DNA of 64,000 nucleotides, from contig NZ_CP031466.1 of NCBI RefSeq assembly GCF_003368325.1, forward strand, positions 1-64,000. The letters run 5' to 3'. The position numbers and the translations under genes are program-made. The notes beneath the pieces are model-generated. The model searched no databases. It had not been told where the DNA came from and saw nothing but the letters and a program-made list of their open reading frames with translations. This document shows, piece by piece, positions 11,111 to 19,212 of the stretch; within the stretch, counting starts at the first letter, position 1, and the number at the start of each line of letters is the position of its first letter. The DNA is from Paraburkholderia caffeinilytica. GTDB taxonomy: Bacteria; Pseudomonadota; Gammaproteobacteria; Burkholderiales; Burkholderiaceae.

Positions 11111-11494
11111 TCATTGGATCGGCGGTGCTGCACCAATCTTCTCTGACAACATCCGCTCGTAGACACCAAAGTGCAGATCGACCTCCTTCTGCGTAACATG
11201 TGTGACCGTGATGTTGATCTGGTCAGGTAACAGGCCCAGCACGACCGCCACCGCGGCTTCAAGTTGCGGTGCACAAACCTTGTCTTCCACCATCGTCGTG
11301 CCGACCAGCACGTCGTAGGTCTTTTCCTGCCGACAGACAACCTCGACGAGTCGCGCCCGTGCGCTCATGTTGTTGTCGATCGCGAGCCTGACGACCTCCA
11401 CCACGGTGCGCATCGTCTCGGTCGGAAAGCCCTTCGTCGAGCGCAGCCGGATACGATGCCTGCCCAGCGTAAGCCAGTCCGTGTCGAATTCCAT
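11111..11494 (-). CDS. Hypothetical cytoplasmic protein under heat-shock-like promoter
   Basis: This 127-residue protein starts at 11494, five bases after GGAGG; an earlier in-frame ATG at 11518 lacks a ribosome site. It has an alpha/beta pattern with strands such as HRIRLRSTKGF and INITVTHVTQKEVDLHFGVYE, two cysteines and no membrane segment. No family is recognised. It is the first gene leftward from a sigma32-like promoter and is divergent from the Hsp20 genes. Co-induction on heat stress is therefore predicted. Confidence 0.65.
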   Translation of the reverse strand: MEFDTDWLTLGRHRIRLRSTKGFPTETMRTVVEVVRLAIDNNMSARARLVEVVCRQEKTYDVLVGTTMVEDKVCAPQLEAAVAVVLGLLPDQINITVTHVTQKEVDLHFGVYERMLSEKIGAAPPIQ

Positions 11495-11526
11495 GACGTC
11501 CTCCATATGCAGTTCCAAGCCGCTGC

Positions 11527-11556
11527 GATGATAGGTTCCAGCGCCGAAATTTCAAG
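11527..11556 (-). promoter_or_regulatory. Sigma32-like promoter, leftward
   Basis: On the minus strand CTTGAAA (11550-11556) is followed after 14 bases by CCTATCAT (11528-11535). This fits the heat-shock sigma factor RpoH consensus (CTTGAAA, spacer 11-16, CCCATnT-like). It lies about 35 bases upstream of the start at 11494 and mirrors a second site facing the Hsp20 genes. Confidence 0.7.
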
Positions 11557-11577
11557 TGCAAAAATCTGCCGACGCCC

Positions 11578-11607
11578 CTTGAAATTTTCTGCAGAGTTCC
11601 TATCTTA
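11578..11607 (+). promoter_or_regulatory. Sigma32-like promoter, rightward, for hsp20 operon
   Basis: CTTGAAA (11578-11584) and CCTATCTTA (11599-11607) are separated by 14 bases, matching the RpoH consensus. The leader to the first Hsp20 start at 11744 would be about 130 bases. It is back-to-back with the leftward copy and has the same spacing. Confidence 0.72.
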
Positions 11608-11743
11608 AGTTTCGCTCAGGCAGCCGCGCGGATCGCTTCATTCCGTGCGCTGCGTGTTTCGATTTGTTTGTCAGCAGTCTGGCAGGCGAACTGGAGCGCG
11701 TAGGCCCGTTCGCATCCCGGCTGCACTCAAGGAGGATACGATC

Positions 11744-12184
11744 ATGAGCGATCTTTACTTCGGAACCGACCTCTTCGGCGAGTTTGACCGCCTGCAGCAG
11801 CAGATGGCGCAACTCTTCGGCGGTTTCCCGTCCAGCATCCGCGCCGGCCGTTTCGGCGCGTTTCCTCAGATCAACATCGGTGCGACCGACGAGTCGATCG
11901 AGATTGTCGCCTTCGCCCCAGGCATCAACGCCACCGAACTCGACGTATCGGTCGACAAGGGCCTGCTGACCATCAGCGGCGAACGCAAATCGACACAACC
12001 TGACACTGGTAGCGAGACGCGCACCTATGCGCAGGAGCGCTTTGCCGGCATCTTCCGGCGCGTCATCGAGCTGCCGGAGACCGCCGATCCCGATAAGGTT
12101 CAGGCGCGCTACGAAAATGGCTGCCTGTCGATCAGCATCGGCAGGCGCGAATCGTCCAAGCCGCGCGCTATCACTGTCCAGTAA
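11744..12184 (+). CDS. Small heat shock protein Hsp20, copy 1
   Basis: This 146-residue protein contains an alpha-crystallin domain and is an ATP-independent holdase that keeps unfolded proteins soluble. The start at 11744 follows AAGGAGG; a longer in-frame reading from 11645 has no ribosome site. The N-terminal arm DRLQQQMAQLFGGFP is followed by the domain from about residue 40. Typical signatures are GLLTISGERK, FRRVIELPETADPDKV and YENGCLSISI. It is the first gene of the rightward heat-shock operon, and the next Hsp20 begins 15 bases after its stop. Confidence 0.94.
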   Translation: MSDLYFGTDLFGEFDRLQQQMAQLFGGFPSSIRAGRFGAFPQINIGATDESIEIVAFAPGINATELDVSVDKGLLTISGERKSTQPDTGSETRTYAQERFAGIFRRVIELPETADPDKVQARYENGCLSISIGRRESSKPRAITVQ

Positions 12185-12199
12185 TCCGAGGAGGCGATC

Positions 12200-12607
12200 A
12201 TGACTGACACGACCCAACTGGCTGAACGCGACCAATCCGCAGTGGCGCGTCGCGACACTGAACAGCCCGCGCGCCGGATCACGCTCACCCCGGCCGTCGA
12301 CATATACGAGGACCCCCAGGGCGTCACGCTGTGGGCTGATCTGCCCGGCGTGACGAAGGACAAGCTGGACGTCAAAGTTCACGACAGCAGCCTCTCGATC
12401 GAGGCCGAGGCGGTGGTGCCGACGCGGGCAAACCTGCGGCTGCAGCATGCCGAGGTCCGCGAACCGCACTTCGCCCGGACGTTCACGCTGTCACCGGACT
12501 TCGATACGTCAAAGATCGAGGCGAACCTCCAGGACGGGGTGCTGAAGCTGACGATCCCACGCCGCGACGAGGCGCGTCCACGGCGCATCGAAGTCAAGAC
12601 CAGCTGA
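12200..12607 (+). CDS. Small heat shock protein Hsp20, copy 2
   Basis: This 135-residue alpha-crystallin protein differs clearly from copy 1. Residues 25-130 form the crystallin domain (ITLTPAVDIYEDPQGVTLWA, LPGVTKDKLDVKVHD, FARTFTLSPDFDTSKIEA, LQDGVLKLTIPRRDE). It starts after AGGAGG at 12190. Paired dissimilar Hsp20s are common in stress operons and may form mixed oligomers. It is co-transcribed with copy 1. Confidence 0.93.
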   Translation: MTDTTQLAERDQSAVARRDTEQPARRITLTPAVDIYEDPQGVTLWADLPGVTKDKLDVKVHDSSLSIEAEAVVPTRANLRLQHAEVREPHFARTFTLSPDFDTSKIEANLQDGVLKLTIPRRDEARPRRIEVKTS

Positions 12608-12636
12608 CCCGCCAGCAATGGCAGGTCAGAAGCATG

Positions 12637-12660
12637 GGCGGCAGCGCGTGCGCTGCCGCC
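12637..12660 (+). repeat. Intercistronic perfect hairpin in hsp20 operon
   Basis: GGCGGCAGCGC (12637-12647) and GCGCTGCCGCC (12650-12660) form a perfect 11-bp stem, GC only apart from one A-T pair. It sits 30 bases after the stop of Hsp20 copy 2 with no T run. It could protect the upstream mRNA, or reduce expression of the distal genes. It also argues that the next gene starts after it. Confidence 0.5.
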
Positions 12661-12687
12661 GCCACGAACCAGAAACAGGGGGCGCCG

Positions 12688-12969
12688 GTGTCTGATGTCA
12701 CGCAGGAGTCCTGGAAAGGACATGCGATCCGCATCCGCACGATTCCCGTGCGACAGATCCTGACACGCATGTCCGCACCGGACGGCTATATCGCGATCGT
12801 CCGGATCGACCGGAACGACGAGGTGTTAGCCGACTGGCATCTGCCGCGCTTCAGCGAACGCTGGACGAGCGCGGCCGAAGCGCAGCGCGATGCGGTCGAG
12901 TACGCGGTGAAACTGATCGATCGCGGGGTGCCTGGAGCAATCGAAGCTCAGGGCGCGCTCGCTACCTGA
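12688..12969 (+). CDS. Hypothetical protein within hsp20 operon
   Basis: This is a 93-residue protein if it starts at the GTG at 12688 behind a GGGGG-type site. An ATG at 12634 is in frame but would place a strong hairpin inside the first codons. The sequence has short beta strands (IRIRTIPVR, YIAIVRIDRNDEVLADW) and a helix (SAAEAQRDAVEYAVKLID), a compact alpha/beta pattern. There is no signal peptide or known motif. It lies between two Hsp20 genes on the same strand and is presumably heat-induced with them. Function unknown. Confidence 0.6.
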   Translation: MSDVTQESWKGHAIRIRTIPVRQILTRMSAPDGYIAIVRIDRNDEVLADWHLPRFSERWTSAAEAQRDAVEYAVKLIDRGVPGAIEAQGALAT

Positions 12970-13019
12970 TGCGCTGGCCGTCACGCTCAAAACAGATTGA
13001 AGCTGAATCGGAGGACGCT

Positions 13020-13583
13020 ATGAATACCGATCTGAAAAAGTGGAACCCCTTCAAGTTCCTTCGCGGAGCTGCCCGCAAGTCCGATGCAGAAGGCCCGGAA
13101 AGCCCACCGACAAGCGAACAGTGGCGAGCCTCGTGGCCTGACATTCCGCGACTGTTCTCACGCGAACCGTGGCGTGCGGTGGAGGAGTTCTTTCATGACC
13201 CGTTTGCAGGCCGTGGCGCGCTCGAACGATGGTTTGGCGACTTCAGTTCATCGCGCTTCCAGCCGCGCATCGATGTCGTCGATGAAGGGCAGGTGCTGCG
13301 CGTGACCGCCGAACTGCCCGGAATGGAGCGCGAAGACCTGAATGTGAGCGTCGAGGACGGGGCGATCGTGCTGCGCGGCGAGAAAAAGCAGGATGTGCGC
13401 AGCGAGGAAAACGGCTGCTACCGGCTGGAGCGCGCCCATGGAAGCTTCATGCGCACGATCCCGATGCCGGAAAACGCCGACCCCAATCATGCCTTGGCAA
13501 AGTTTGACAACGGTGTACTCACGTTGACCGTGCCAAAATCCGAGCCGGCGCGATCCGCGAGTCGCACGATCGATATCGGCTAG
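13020..13583 (+). CDS. Small heat shock protein Hsp20, copy 3 with long N-terminal arm
   Basis: This 187-residue Hsp20 starts at 13020 behind GGAGG; an in-frame ATG at 12969 has no ribosome site. It has a longer N-terminal arm than copies 1 and 2 (about 75 residues, with Pro/Glu and Trp/Phe patches such as WRAVEEFFHDPF). The crystallin domain follows: FQPRIDVVDE, LPGMEREDLNVSVEDGAIVL, RTIPMPENADPNHALAKFDN, GVLTLTVPKSE. It ends the rightward heat-shock operon, 49 bases before the tRNA-Lys. The arm length suggests a different client or oligomer state from the other two. Confidence 0.94.
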   Translation: MNTDLKKWNPFKFLRGAARKSDAEGPESPPTSEQWRASWPDIPRLFSREPWRAVEEFFHDPFAGRGALERWFGDFSSSRFQPRIDVVDEGQVLRVTAELPGMEREDLNVSVEDGAIVLRGEKKQDVRSEENGCYRLERAHGSFMRTIPMPENADPNHALAKFDNGVLTLTVPKSEPARSASRTIDIG

Positions 13584-13632
13584 GGCAGGCACGCAAGAAG
13601 TGCCATGATGGCGGGCGGATATCGGGCGAGCC

Positions 13633-13705
13633 GGGCCGTTAGCTCAGCTGGTAGAGCAGCGGACTTTTAATCCGTTGGTCACTGGTTCGACTCCAGTACG
13701 GCCCA
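13633..13705 (+). tRNA. tRNA-Lys (anticodon TTT)
   Basis: The sequence folds as a 73-base cloverleaf. The acceptor arm is GGGCCGT with ACGGCCC, the D arm starts GCTCAGCTGG, and the anticodon arm is GCGGA-CTTTTAA-TCCGT with TTT at the anticodon positions. The T arm is ACTGG-TTCGACT-CCAGT and the discriminator base is A. The 3' CCA is not encoded (ACATCC follows), which is unusual for a betaproteobacterial chromosomal tRNA. It lies between heat-shock genes and an integrase, so it may be island cargo or a reconstructed integration site. Confidence 0.93.
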
Positions 13706-13966
13706 CATCCAACTGCATATGCCGACGCCACTCGACAAATGTACTCCGAGCCTCTGATTGGCTGCGGGGATCGGCTAGAAGCATGCCGTCACCGATATAC
13801 AGCGCCGCAAGGGCTTGTCAGGAAGGGCCACGCCCGCGCCCGGCGTGCTGTTTTCGTGGGCCGACCGCGTGACGGCAAGCGAACGAAACGGGTAAGCTTC
13901 CAGTCGATTCTGGACAGATAACCGCTATTATCAGTCCATAGTCGAATTTGATCTAAACTGCTGATC

Positions 13967-15658
13967 ATGAAAACGCGCGAGACCCTTCCCGTCGACGACA
14001 ACGGGCCCGACTTCCCGGGCGAAGCCGAACTCGCCACACTGCGCGGCTGGTACGCCGGCCTGGACGCGCGGACCGCCGTTGCCCGCTATCTGGGCGACCG
14101 CCGGGCGGTCGGAGCGTCGTCGCGTGGCATGCTCGGCCGGATTCGCCGGCAGCTCATCGCGTACGCACAGGCCCGCCACCGCGCAGACCTGGCGGCCGCG
14201 TTCGTCGATTACCCGACGCGTGCGGCGGCCGACGGCGTGGCCCGCGCGATCGAGGTTCTCCGCAATCTACCGGCGCCCGCGCCACTGATCACCGACGCGG
14301 TCGACCTGTGGCTGCCGCCGCGCATTGTCGAGGCGCTGCATGCACATGGGCTTCGGACGCTGGCCGACCTGACCGTGCGGATTCCGCGGCGGCGTCGCTG
14401 GTGGTCCGCGATCGCCGGACTCGGCGTCGCCAGCGCTCGCCGCATCGAGGCGTTCTTCGCCGCCCATCCGTCCCTGACCGAACGCGCACGGGCATTGATC
14501 GTCGCAGCACCGTCCGGCGGCATCATGCCGTGGGAACAGCTGCGCGTGCCGCATGAGGTCGACGGTTCGCGCGGCCAGTTCCGCGCGCCGCGAACCGCCT
14601 GCCTGCTGAATGCGCCCAACGACTACGAGGCGATCCAGTCCTGGCTGTCGCTGCACGAGTCGACCGCCACGCAGCGCGCGTACCGAAAAGAGGCCGAACG
14701 CCTAGTCCTGTGGGCGATCGTCGAGCGCGGCCGCGCGCTGTCGTCGTTGACGACCGACGACGCGATCGCCTATCGCGGTTTCCTGCGGCGGCCGACGCCA
14801 CGCGAGCGCTGGGTCGGACCATCACGGCCGCGGCACAGTATCGAATGGCGGCCGTTCACCGGTCCGCTGTCCGCCCGCTCGGCAGCGTACGCGCTAAACG
14901 TGCTGTCGGCGTTGTTTCGCTGGCTGGTCGAGCAGCACTACGTGCTCGCGAATCCGTTCGCCGGCGTCAAGATCAAGAGCCACGCGCAGCGTGCGGGACT
15001 GGACGTGTCCCGGGGATTCACCGAGGGCGAGTGGTTGTTGATCCGCGCACTCGCCGACGGCCTCGAATGGTCGTACAGCTGGAGCGTGCCGGCCGCGCAG
15101 CGCCTCCGCTTCCTGCTGGACTTCGGCTACGCGACCGGCTTGCGCGCGAGCGAACTGGTCGGCGCGACGCTCGGCCACATCCGCCGCGACGAGCACGGCG
15201 ATCACTGGCTGCACGTACTCGGCAAAGGTGGCAAGCTCGGCAAGGTGACCCTGCCGTCGCTCGCTCGGACCGCGCTGGATCAGTATCTCGTGCAGCGCGG
15301 GCTGCCGGTCACGCCGACACGCTGGAGCCCGGCGACGCCGCTCGTCGCGAGCCTTGAGGAAGATGGCGCGGGCATCGAACCCAGACGGCTCTGGCGCGTG
15401 CTGCGACGGTTCTTCGTGCTGGTGGCCGATGCAATCCAGGATGATCGGCCGGCGATCGCCGAAAAGCTGCGCCGCGCGAGCCCGCACTGGATGCGCCACA
15501 CGCATGCGTCGCACGCGCTGGCCCGAGGCGCCGAATTGATCATGGTGCGCGATAATCTGCGCCATTCGTCGATCTCGACAACGTCGACCTATCTGCATAG
15601 CGACGAAGTACAGCGAGCACGGCAGTTCGATCAGGCATTCGGGGTGCGTAAGACCTGA
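13967..15658 (+). CDS. Large tyrosine recombinase (DUF3701-type phage integrase family)
   Basis: This is a 563-residue site-specific recombinase. The first 200 residues form an extra N-terminal region with a helix-hairpin-helix-like segment (LADLTVRIPRRRR, IAGLGVASARRIEAFF). A SAM-like core-binding domain follows (YEAIQSWLSLHESTATQRAY). The C-terminal catalytic domain has Arg in TGLRASEL near residue 393, the box HWMRHTHASHAL near 507 and Tyr in TSTYLHSDE near 541, so all key residues are present. It lies about 260 bases after the tRNA-Lys. It may integrate the island or resolve Tn3 cointegrates, and the sequence does not decide between these. Confidence 0.92.
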   Translation: MKTRETLPVDDNGPDFPGEAELATLRGWYAGLDARTAVARYLGDRRAVGASSRGMLGRIRRQLIAYAQARHRADLAAAFVDYPTRAAADGVARAIEVLRNLPAPAPLITDAVDLWLPPRIVEALHAHGLRTLADLTVRIPRRRRWWSAIAGLGVASARRIEAFFAAHPSLTERARALIVAAPSGGIMPWEQLRVPHEVDGSRGQFRAPRTACLLNAPNDYEAIQSWLSLHESTATQRAYRKEAERLVLWAIVERGRALSSLTTDDAIAYRGFLRRPTPRERWVGPSRPRHSIEWRPFTGPLSARSAAYALNVLSALFRWLVEQHYVLANPFAGVKIKSHAQRAGLDVSRGFTEGEWLLIRALADGLEWSYSWSVPAAQRLRFLLDFGYATGLRASELVGATLGHIRRDEHGDHWLHVLGKGGKLGKVTLPSLARTALDQYLVQRGLPVTPTRWSPATPLVASLEEDGAGIEPRRLWRVLRRFFVLVADAIQDDRPAIAEKLRRASPHWMRHTHASHALARGAELIMVRDNLRHSSISTTSTYLHSDEVQRARQFDQAFGVRKT

Positions 15659-15717
15659 AGCATAAGCGCACCGACCGTGAACCGGCCAAATGAGACAGGC
15701 TTGGGAACGAACGAAAA

Positions 15718-16158
15718 ATGGGCTACGCGATTCGAACGTTTCTGATCACGCCGGACGACGGCATCCGAAAGATCGGAGTGACGCGTTACTGGAACATGCT
15801 CGGTGCTCCGGACAGTCATCGCCTGCCGGAGTTTGCAGATCAGCGTGTACACCTCGCAAACCTGACCATTGAACTGGTGGACCGCAAGCCCGTGCAAGTA
15901 ATCAATCGAGATTTTGTGATTGTCACTTTTGATGCGCAGGGCCGTCTCAATGTCGATCAGATCAAGCAGCGCGGTAGCTCGCTGTTTGAAGTCTTCATGG
16001 CATCCAACCTGGGCCGTAACGACAAGGAGGGCACTGCGAAGGTTGTCGATGCGACGGCCCGCTTTACCGTACAAGGCAGTCGATGGACGCCAATACCCGC
16101 CTTGATCCAGGCCCTTGACGAGGCAGCACTGGGATTGCGACGGTGTCCTGGCATTTAG
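15718..16158 (+). CDS. Hypothetical protein at island right end
   Basis: This 146-residue protein starts at 15718, 59 bases after the integrase stop, on the same strand. It begins MGYAIRTFLITPDDGIRKIG. The pattern is alpha/beta with no signal peptide, membrane segment or recognised motif. The N-terminal stretch ITPDDGIRKIGVTRYWNML and strands such as VQVINRDFVIVTFDAQG suggest a small globular cytoplasmic protein. It is the last intact gene before the broken dctB-like gene. It may be carried with the integrase, but its function is unknown. Confidence 0.6.
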   Translation: MGYAIRTFLITPDDGIRKIGVTRYWNMLGAPDSHRLPEFADQRVHLANLTIELVDRKPVQVINRDFVIVTFDAQGRLNVDQIKQRGSSLFEVFMASNLGRNDKEGTAKVVDATARFTVQGSRWTPIPALIQALDEAALGLRRCPGI

Positions 16159-16217
16159 GCGGCCAGGCAATTATGGCGATCTAAATATAAGCCGACCGCA
16201 TTTCATAACTTCAAGGC

Positions 16218-16673
16218 TTATGATAGAAAATTGCGCTTACCTTGTTCATCCCCCAAGTACGGCCGATACGATACGTTGGTGCCAATGAAGCTCACCGGCA
16301 GGTTCCAGTTGCTCGCCGCAATAACCGACCCGTGCAGGTCAATGACGTCCACGGCGACGCTGCCGGCTTCGCGATTCACTGCCTCGAGATAGGTATTGAC
16401 GGTTAGCAGCAGATCCGGGGGGGCCGGGGGCGGGGCGCTCAACAATGCGCGCACGCTTTCCTGCCGCGCAACGATCGCCGGTATCATCTCGTGCCGCACC
16501 AGCTCGCTTTGCAGATCGGCAGCGTATAAGGCGAGCCGATGGGCACCGACCTCCGCCAGCACGTCGATCGCGCGGTCCCACACGAATTCGACGGCGGCCG
16601 CTGCGACGCCAAAGTAAAGCGCCGCTGCGGCCGCCCACCCCCATAAGGGGACGCCTCTAATCCTCATGCGCAC
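16218..16673 (-). pseudogene. Truncated dctB-like sensor kinase, N-terminal part
   Basis: This frame of 151 codons matches only the beginning of a DctB-type C4-dicarboxylate sensor histidine kinase. It has an N-terminal membrane segment (GWAAAAALYFGVAAAAVEF) and then the start of the periplasmic Cache sensor domain (ALYAADLQSELVRHE, VIDLHGSVIAASNWN, SYRPYL). The resemblance stops near SYRPYLGDEQGK, five codons before a stop. The HAMP, kinase and ATPase domains (over 400 residues) are missing. The break near 16,235 is therefore probably the right boundary of the inserted island. No other part of the gene is in the window. Confidence 0.75.
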
Positions 16674-17074
16674 GTTCGACCCCGGCCGTCGTGAAGGAAC
16701 GAACTTTTACCTACATGCGACTCGCCGTCGTGCCTGAGTACGTCGTGGCTTGCTTCGCCCACGGCCATATCGTTTCGTCCAATCCGCACCTCGTGCCCGC
16801 GCCGATACGTCAGACCTGACTCTAGTGACAGCTTGCCAGCTCCGCCTGCGGGCCGCCCTGCACCGGCCAGTTGTGGCCGACCTGCCGACAACAGTCTACC
16901 AGTCTAAGCAGGCCGTGCTGCAACGTGACGGCGCCTACATTCCGGCCGATAGTGCGCGCGATGCGCTCGACTCGACATCCTGTTGCAGAGGCGTCGCGAA
17001 CAACTTGATGTGACAACGCCGACGCGTGGCGAGAATCGTGGAGGCAGGCAAGAGAGGTTTGCCTTACGGCATTG
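16674..17074. other. Gap between dctB remnant and chemoreceptor
   Basis: These 401 bases lie upstream of the truncated dctB and downstream of the chemoreceptor. They contain no frame I trust as a gene. They should include the original dctB promoter. No clear RpoN or sigma70 site was recognised by eye. Confidence 0.4.
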
Positions 17075-18661
17075 CTATGCGTCACGTGGATTCTCGCTAA
17101 CGGCAACCTTAAACACCGCAACTGCATTCTTGAGATGCGCGGCCTGGCCTTCAAGTGATTGAGCCGCAGCCGCTGCCTGTTCGACGAGCGCAGCGTTCTG
17201 TTGCGTCACTTCGTCCATCTGACCAACAGCCTGGCTTACCTGCTCAATACCACGGCTTTGCTCTTCAGAAGCGGCGGCGATTTCCCCGACAATATCGGAA
17301 ACCTGCTTGATCGCCTGCTTGACCTGCCCCATGTTGGCCTCAACTTCTGTCGCCTGTTTCGAGCCTTCCTGAATCACGGCTACGGATGAGCCGATCAGGT
17401 CCTTGATTTCCTTCGCGGCCGTAGCGGACCGCTGGGCCAGGCTGCGAACTTCACTGGCAACCACTGCGAAGCCGCGTCCCTGTTCACCGGCACGAGCAGC
17501 TTCAACAGCAGCATTTAGTGCCAGAATATTGGTCTGGAACGCAATGCCTTCAATGACGCCGGTGATTTCGGAAATCTTGCTTGAACTACTGCTGATCTTT
17601 CCAATTGTCCCGACCATCGCCTGAACTGCGTCGTTACCTGTATCGGCCATGTCCGTGGCCCTTGTCGCCAGTGCGTTCGCCTGCCGGGCATTGTCAGCGT
17701 TCTGCTTTACCGTCGCGGTCAACTGGGTCATGCTCGCGGCTGTCTCTTCAAGCGACGCAGCCTGCTCCTCTGTGCGTGCAGAGAGATCCATGTTGCCCGA
17801 TGCGATCTCGCTGACGGCAACGGTAATTGTCTCACCGCCCGAGCGAACAGTCGCTACTGTCTCAGAGAGGCGCGACTTCATGTCCGCAAGCGCGTGCAGC
17901 AACCGCCCCATTTCGTCGTTCGAAGAGACCAGCACCTCGCGGCGAAGATCTCCTTCCGCCATTTCGGTGAAATGTTTCAGCACCGCATCGAGTGGGTGGT
18001 TGATCGCGCGGGTCAACGCTAATGCCGTGAGGAAGGACGACGCGAGTGCAAATATGATCAAGGTATAGGCAACTGCGGTGAGTCTGGCATACCCAGTTTC
18101 GGCGTCTTCGTAAGCCTGCTTGCCCCGCGCGTTCAGCAGCGCTTTCAGTGCGTCGTTCGCGCTCACGAAGGCGGTATAGGCTTTGCCAACGCGGGTCGCT
18201 TCGGTGTAGTACGCTGTGGATCGGGTGTCGCGTACGGTGTTCGAAAACGCCGTAAACGCTTCTTCAAGAATCTTGCGTTTGTCTGACACGGTCATAGCGA
18301 GATGCTTCGCCTCGTCATCGGAGGGCCTCGCCAGATACGTGCGCCATGCCTCATCCGAGGCCGCCCAGTACTGCCGGCCCTTTGCCAGATCCTCGACAAC
18401 CAGCTCAGGCGCCGGGGCAAGCGGTGCGCGCAGCACTACCGCACGCGCGCGACCGATCTGGATCTCGGTGTCGCCAAGCAGGCGGACACCAACCAGTGCG
18501 TCACCGTACACTGAGCGAAGACCAAGCACTGCCCCGTGCATGCCGATCAGCGCCACGACGCCCAAGGTCACTACAAGCGCCGCAAGAAAGGCGACCGTCA
18601 TTCGCAAACGCAATCTGATCGACAGATTTTTCAATATCTTTACTCCCTGCAGTGCTTTCAT
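17075..18661 (-). CDS. Methyl-accepting chemotaxis protein
   Basis: This is an inner-membrane chemoreceptor of about 528 residues from the ATG at 18661. A TTG at 18634, nine codons further in, has a better GGGAG ribosome site and may be the true start. The first membrane helix ([21 protein letters not shown]) is followed by a periplasmic four-helix-bundle-like domain. A second helix ([17 protein letters not shown]) leads into HAMP ([18 protein letters not shown]), and the long cytoplasmic signalling coiled coil has the hairpin tip [20 protein letters not shown]. There is no C-terminal CheR-binding pentapeptide. The ligand is unknown; proximity to a dctB remnant hints at an organic acid, but this is weak. 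Confidence 0.93.
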   Translation of the reverse strand: MKALQGVKILKNLSIRLRLRMTVAFLAALVVTLGVVALIGMHGAVLGLRSVYGDALVGVRLLGDTEIQIGRARAVVLRAPLAPAPELVVEDLAKGRQYWAASDEAWRTYLARPSDDEAKHLAMTVSDKRKILEEAFTAFSNTVRDTRSTAYYTEATRVGKAYTAFVSANDALKALLNARGKQAYEDAETGYARLTAVAYTLIIFALASSFLTALALTRAINHPLDAVLKHFTEMAEGDLRREVLVSSNDEMGRLLHALADMKSRLSETVATVRSGGETITVAVSEIASGNMDLSARTEEQAASLEETAASMTQLTATVKQNADNARQANALATRATDMADTGNDAVQAMVGTIGKISSSSSKISEITGVIEGIAFQTNILALNAAVEAARAGEQGRGFAVVASEVRSLAQRSATAAKEIKDLIGSSVAVIQEGSKQATEVEANMGQVKQAIKQVSDIVGEIAAASEEQSRGIEQVSQAVGQMDEVTQQNAALVEQAAAAAQSLEGQAAHLKNAVAVFKVAVSENPRDA

Positions 18662-19014
18662 TAACGCCACGCTGGCCGTTTGGGGCCGAGGCCGACGGCA
18701 TGAGAGAGTTATCGGCATGTCGTGGATTAAATGAAGGCCAAGAAATATTGACCCTTTTCAGATACGGCTCGTGAGGGCATTGTGACAACGCCCCTGGATG
18801 ACCTTGAGTCGTTCCATCTCGCGCACGCTCATCGTAGTCATTTCTAGGCTTGCCACACACAGCCTCCACAGAAATCGGACGCAAAGCATGGCATGCCGTC
18901 GCAGCGTACTGCGACTTCTGTCTTTAGCTCAGACGCGACATGATGAAATGGCCATCCCGATCCCCGCGACCGTTCTACGATATGAAGTACGGTACGAACG
19001 TGAAGGAGGGCGCC

Positions 19015-19062
19015 ATGAATGAGGTCACGCTGATCAGCATAGATCTGGGCAAGCATGTTTTT
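19015..19062 (+). pseudogene. IS110-type transposase N-terminal remnant
   Basis: After an AAGGAGG site the codons give MNEVTLISIDLGKHVF, the typical beginning of IS110/IS1111 transposases, where the Asp belongs to the DEDD RuvC-like site. The match ends after about 16 codons and the frame then runs into unrelated sequence. Only the start of the IS remains, with its upstream leader (about 18,860-19,014). The rest of the 551-base gap 18662-19212 shows no intact gene. Confidence 0.7.
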
Positions 19063-19212
19063 TGCGCCAAATCGTTTGGGCTAGTCGGCATGAGAGAGCG
19101 CGCTGATGCTGGGCGGCGAGATCCCGGTGCATAGCGCGCCCGTTAGCGACACGTCGATCGCGGTACGCGTACCCGCGGATGACGAGGCACACCGCCAGGC
19201 CGGCGGCTTAAC

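Noticed and set aside
13675..13872. Frame of 65 codons beginning in the tRNA-Lys
   Set aside because: The start (MVTGSTPVRPTS) is the usual translation artefact of a tRNA 3' half.
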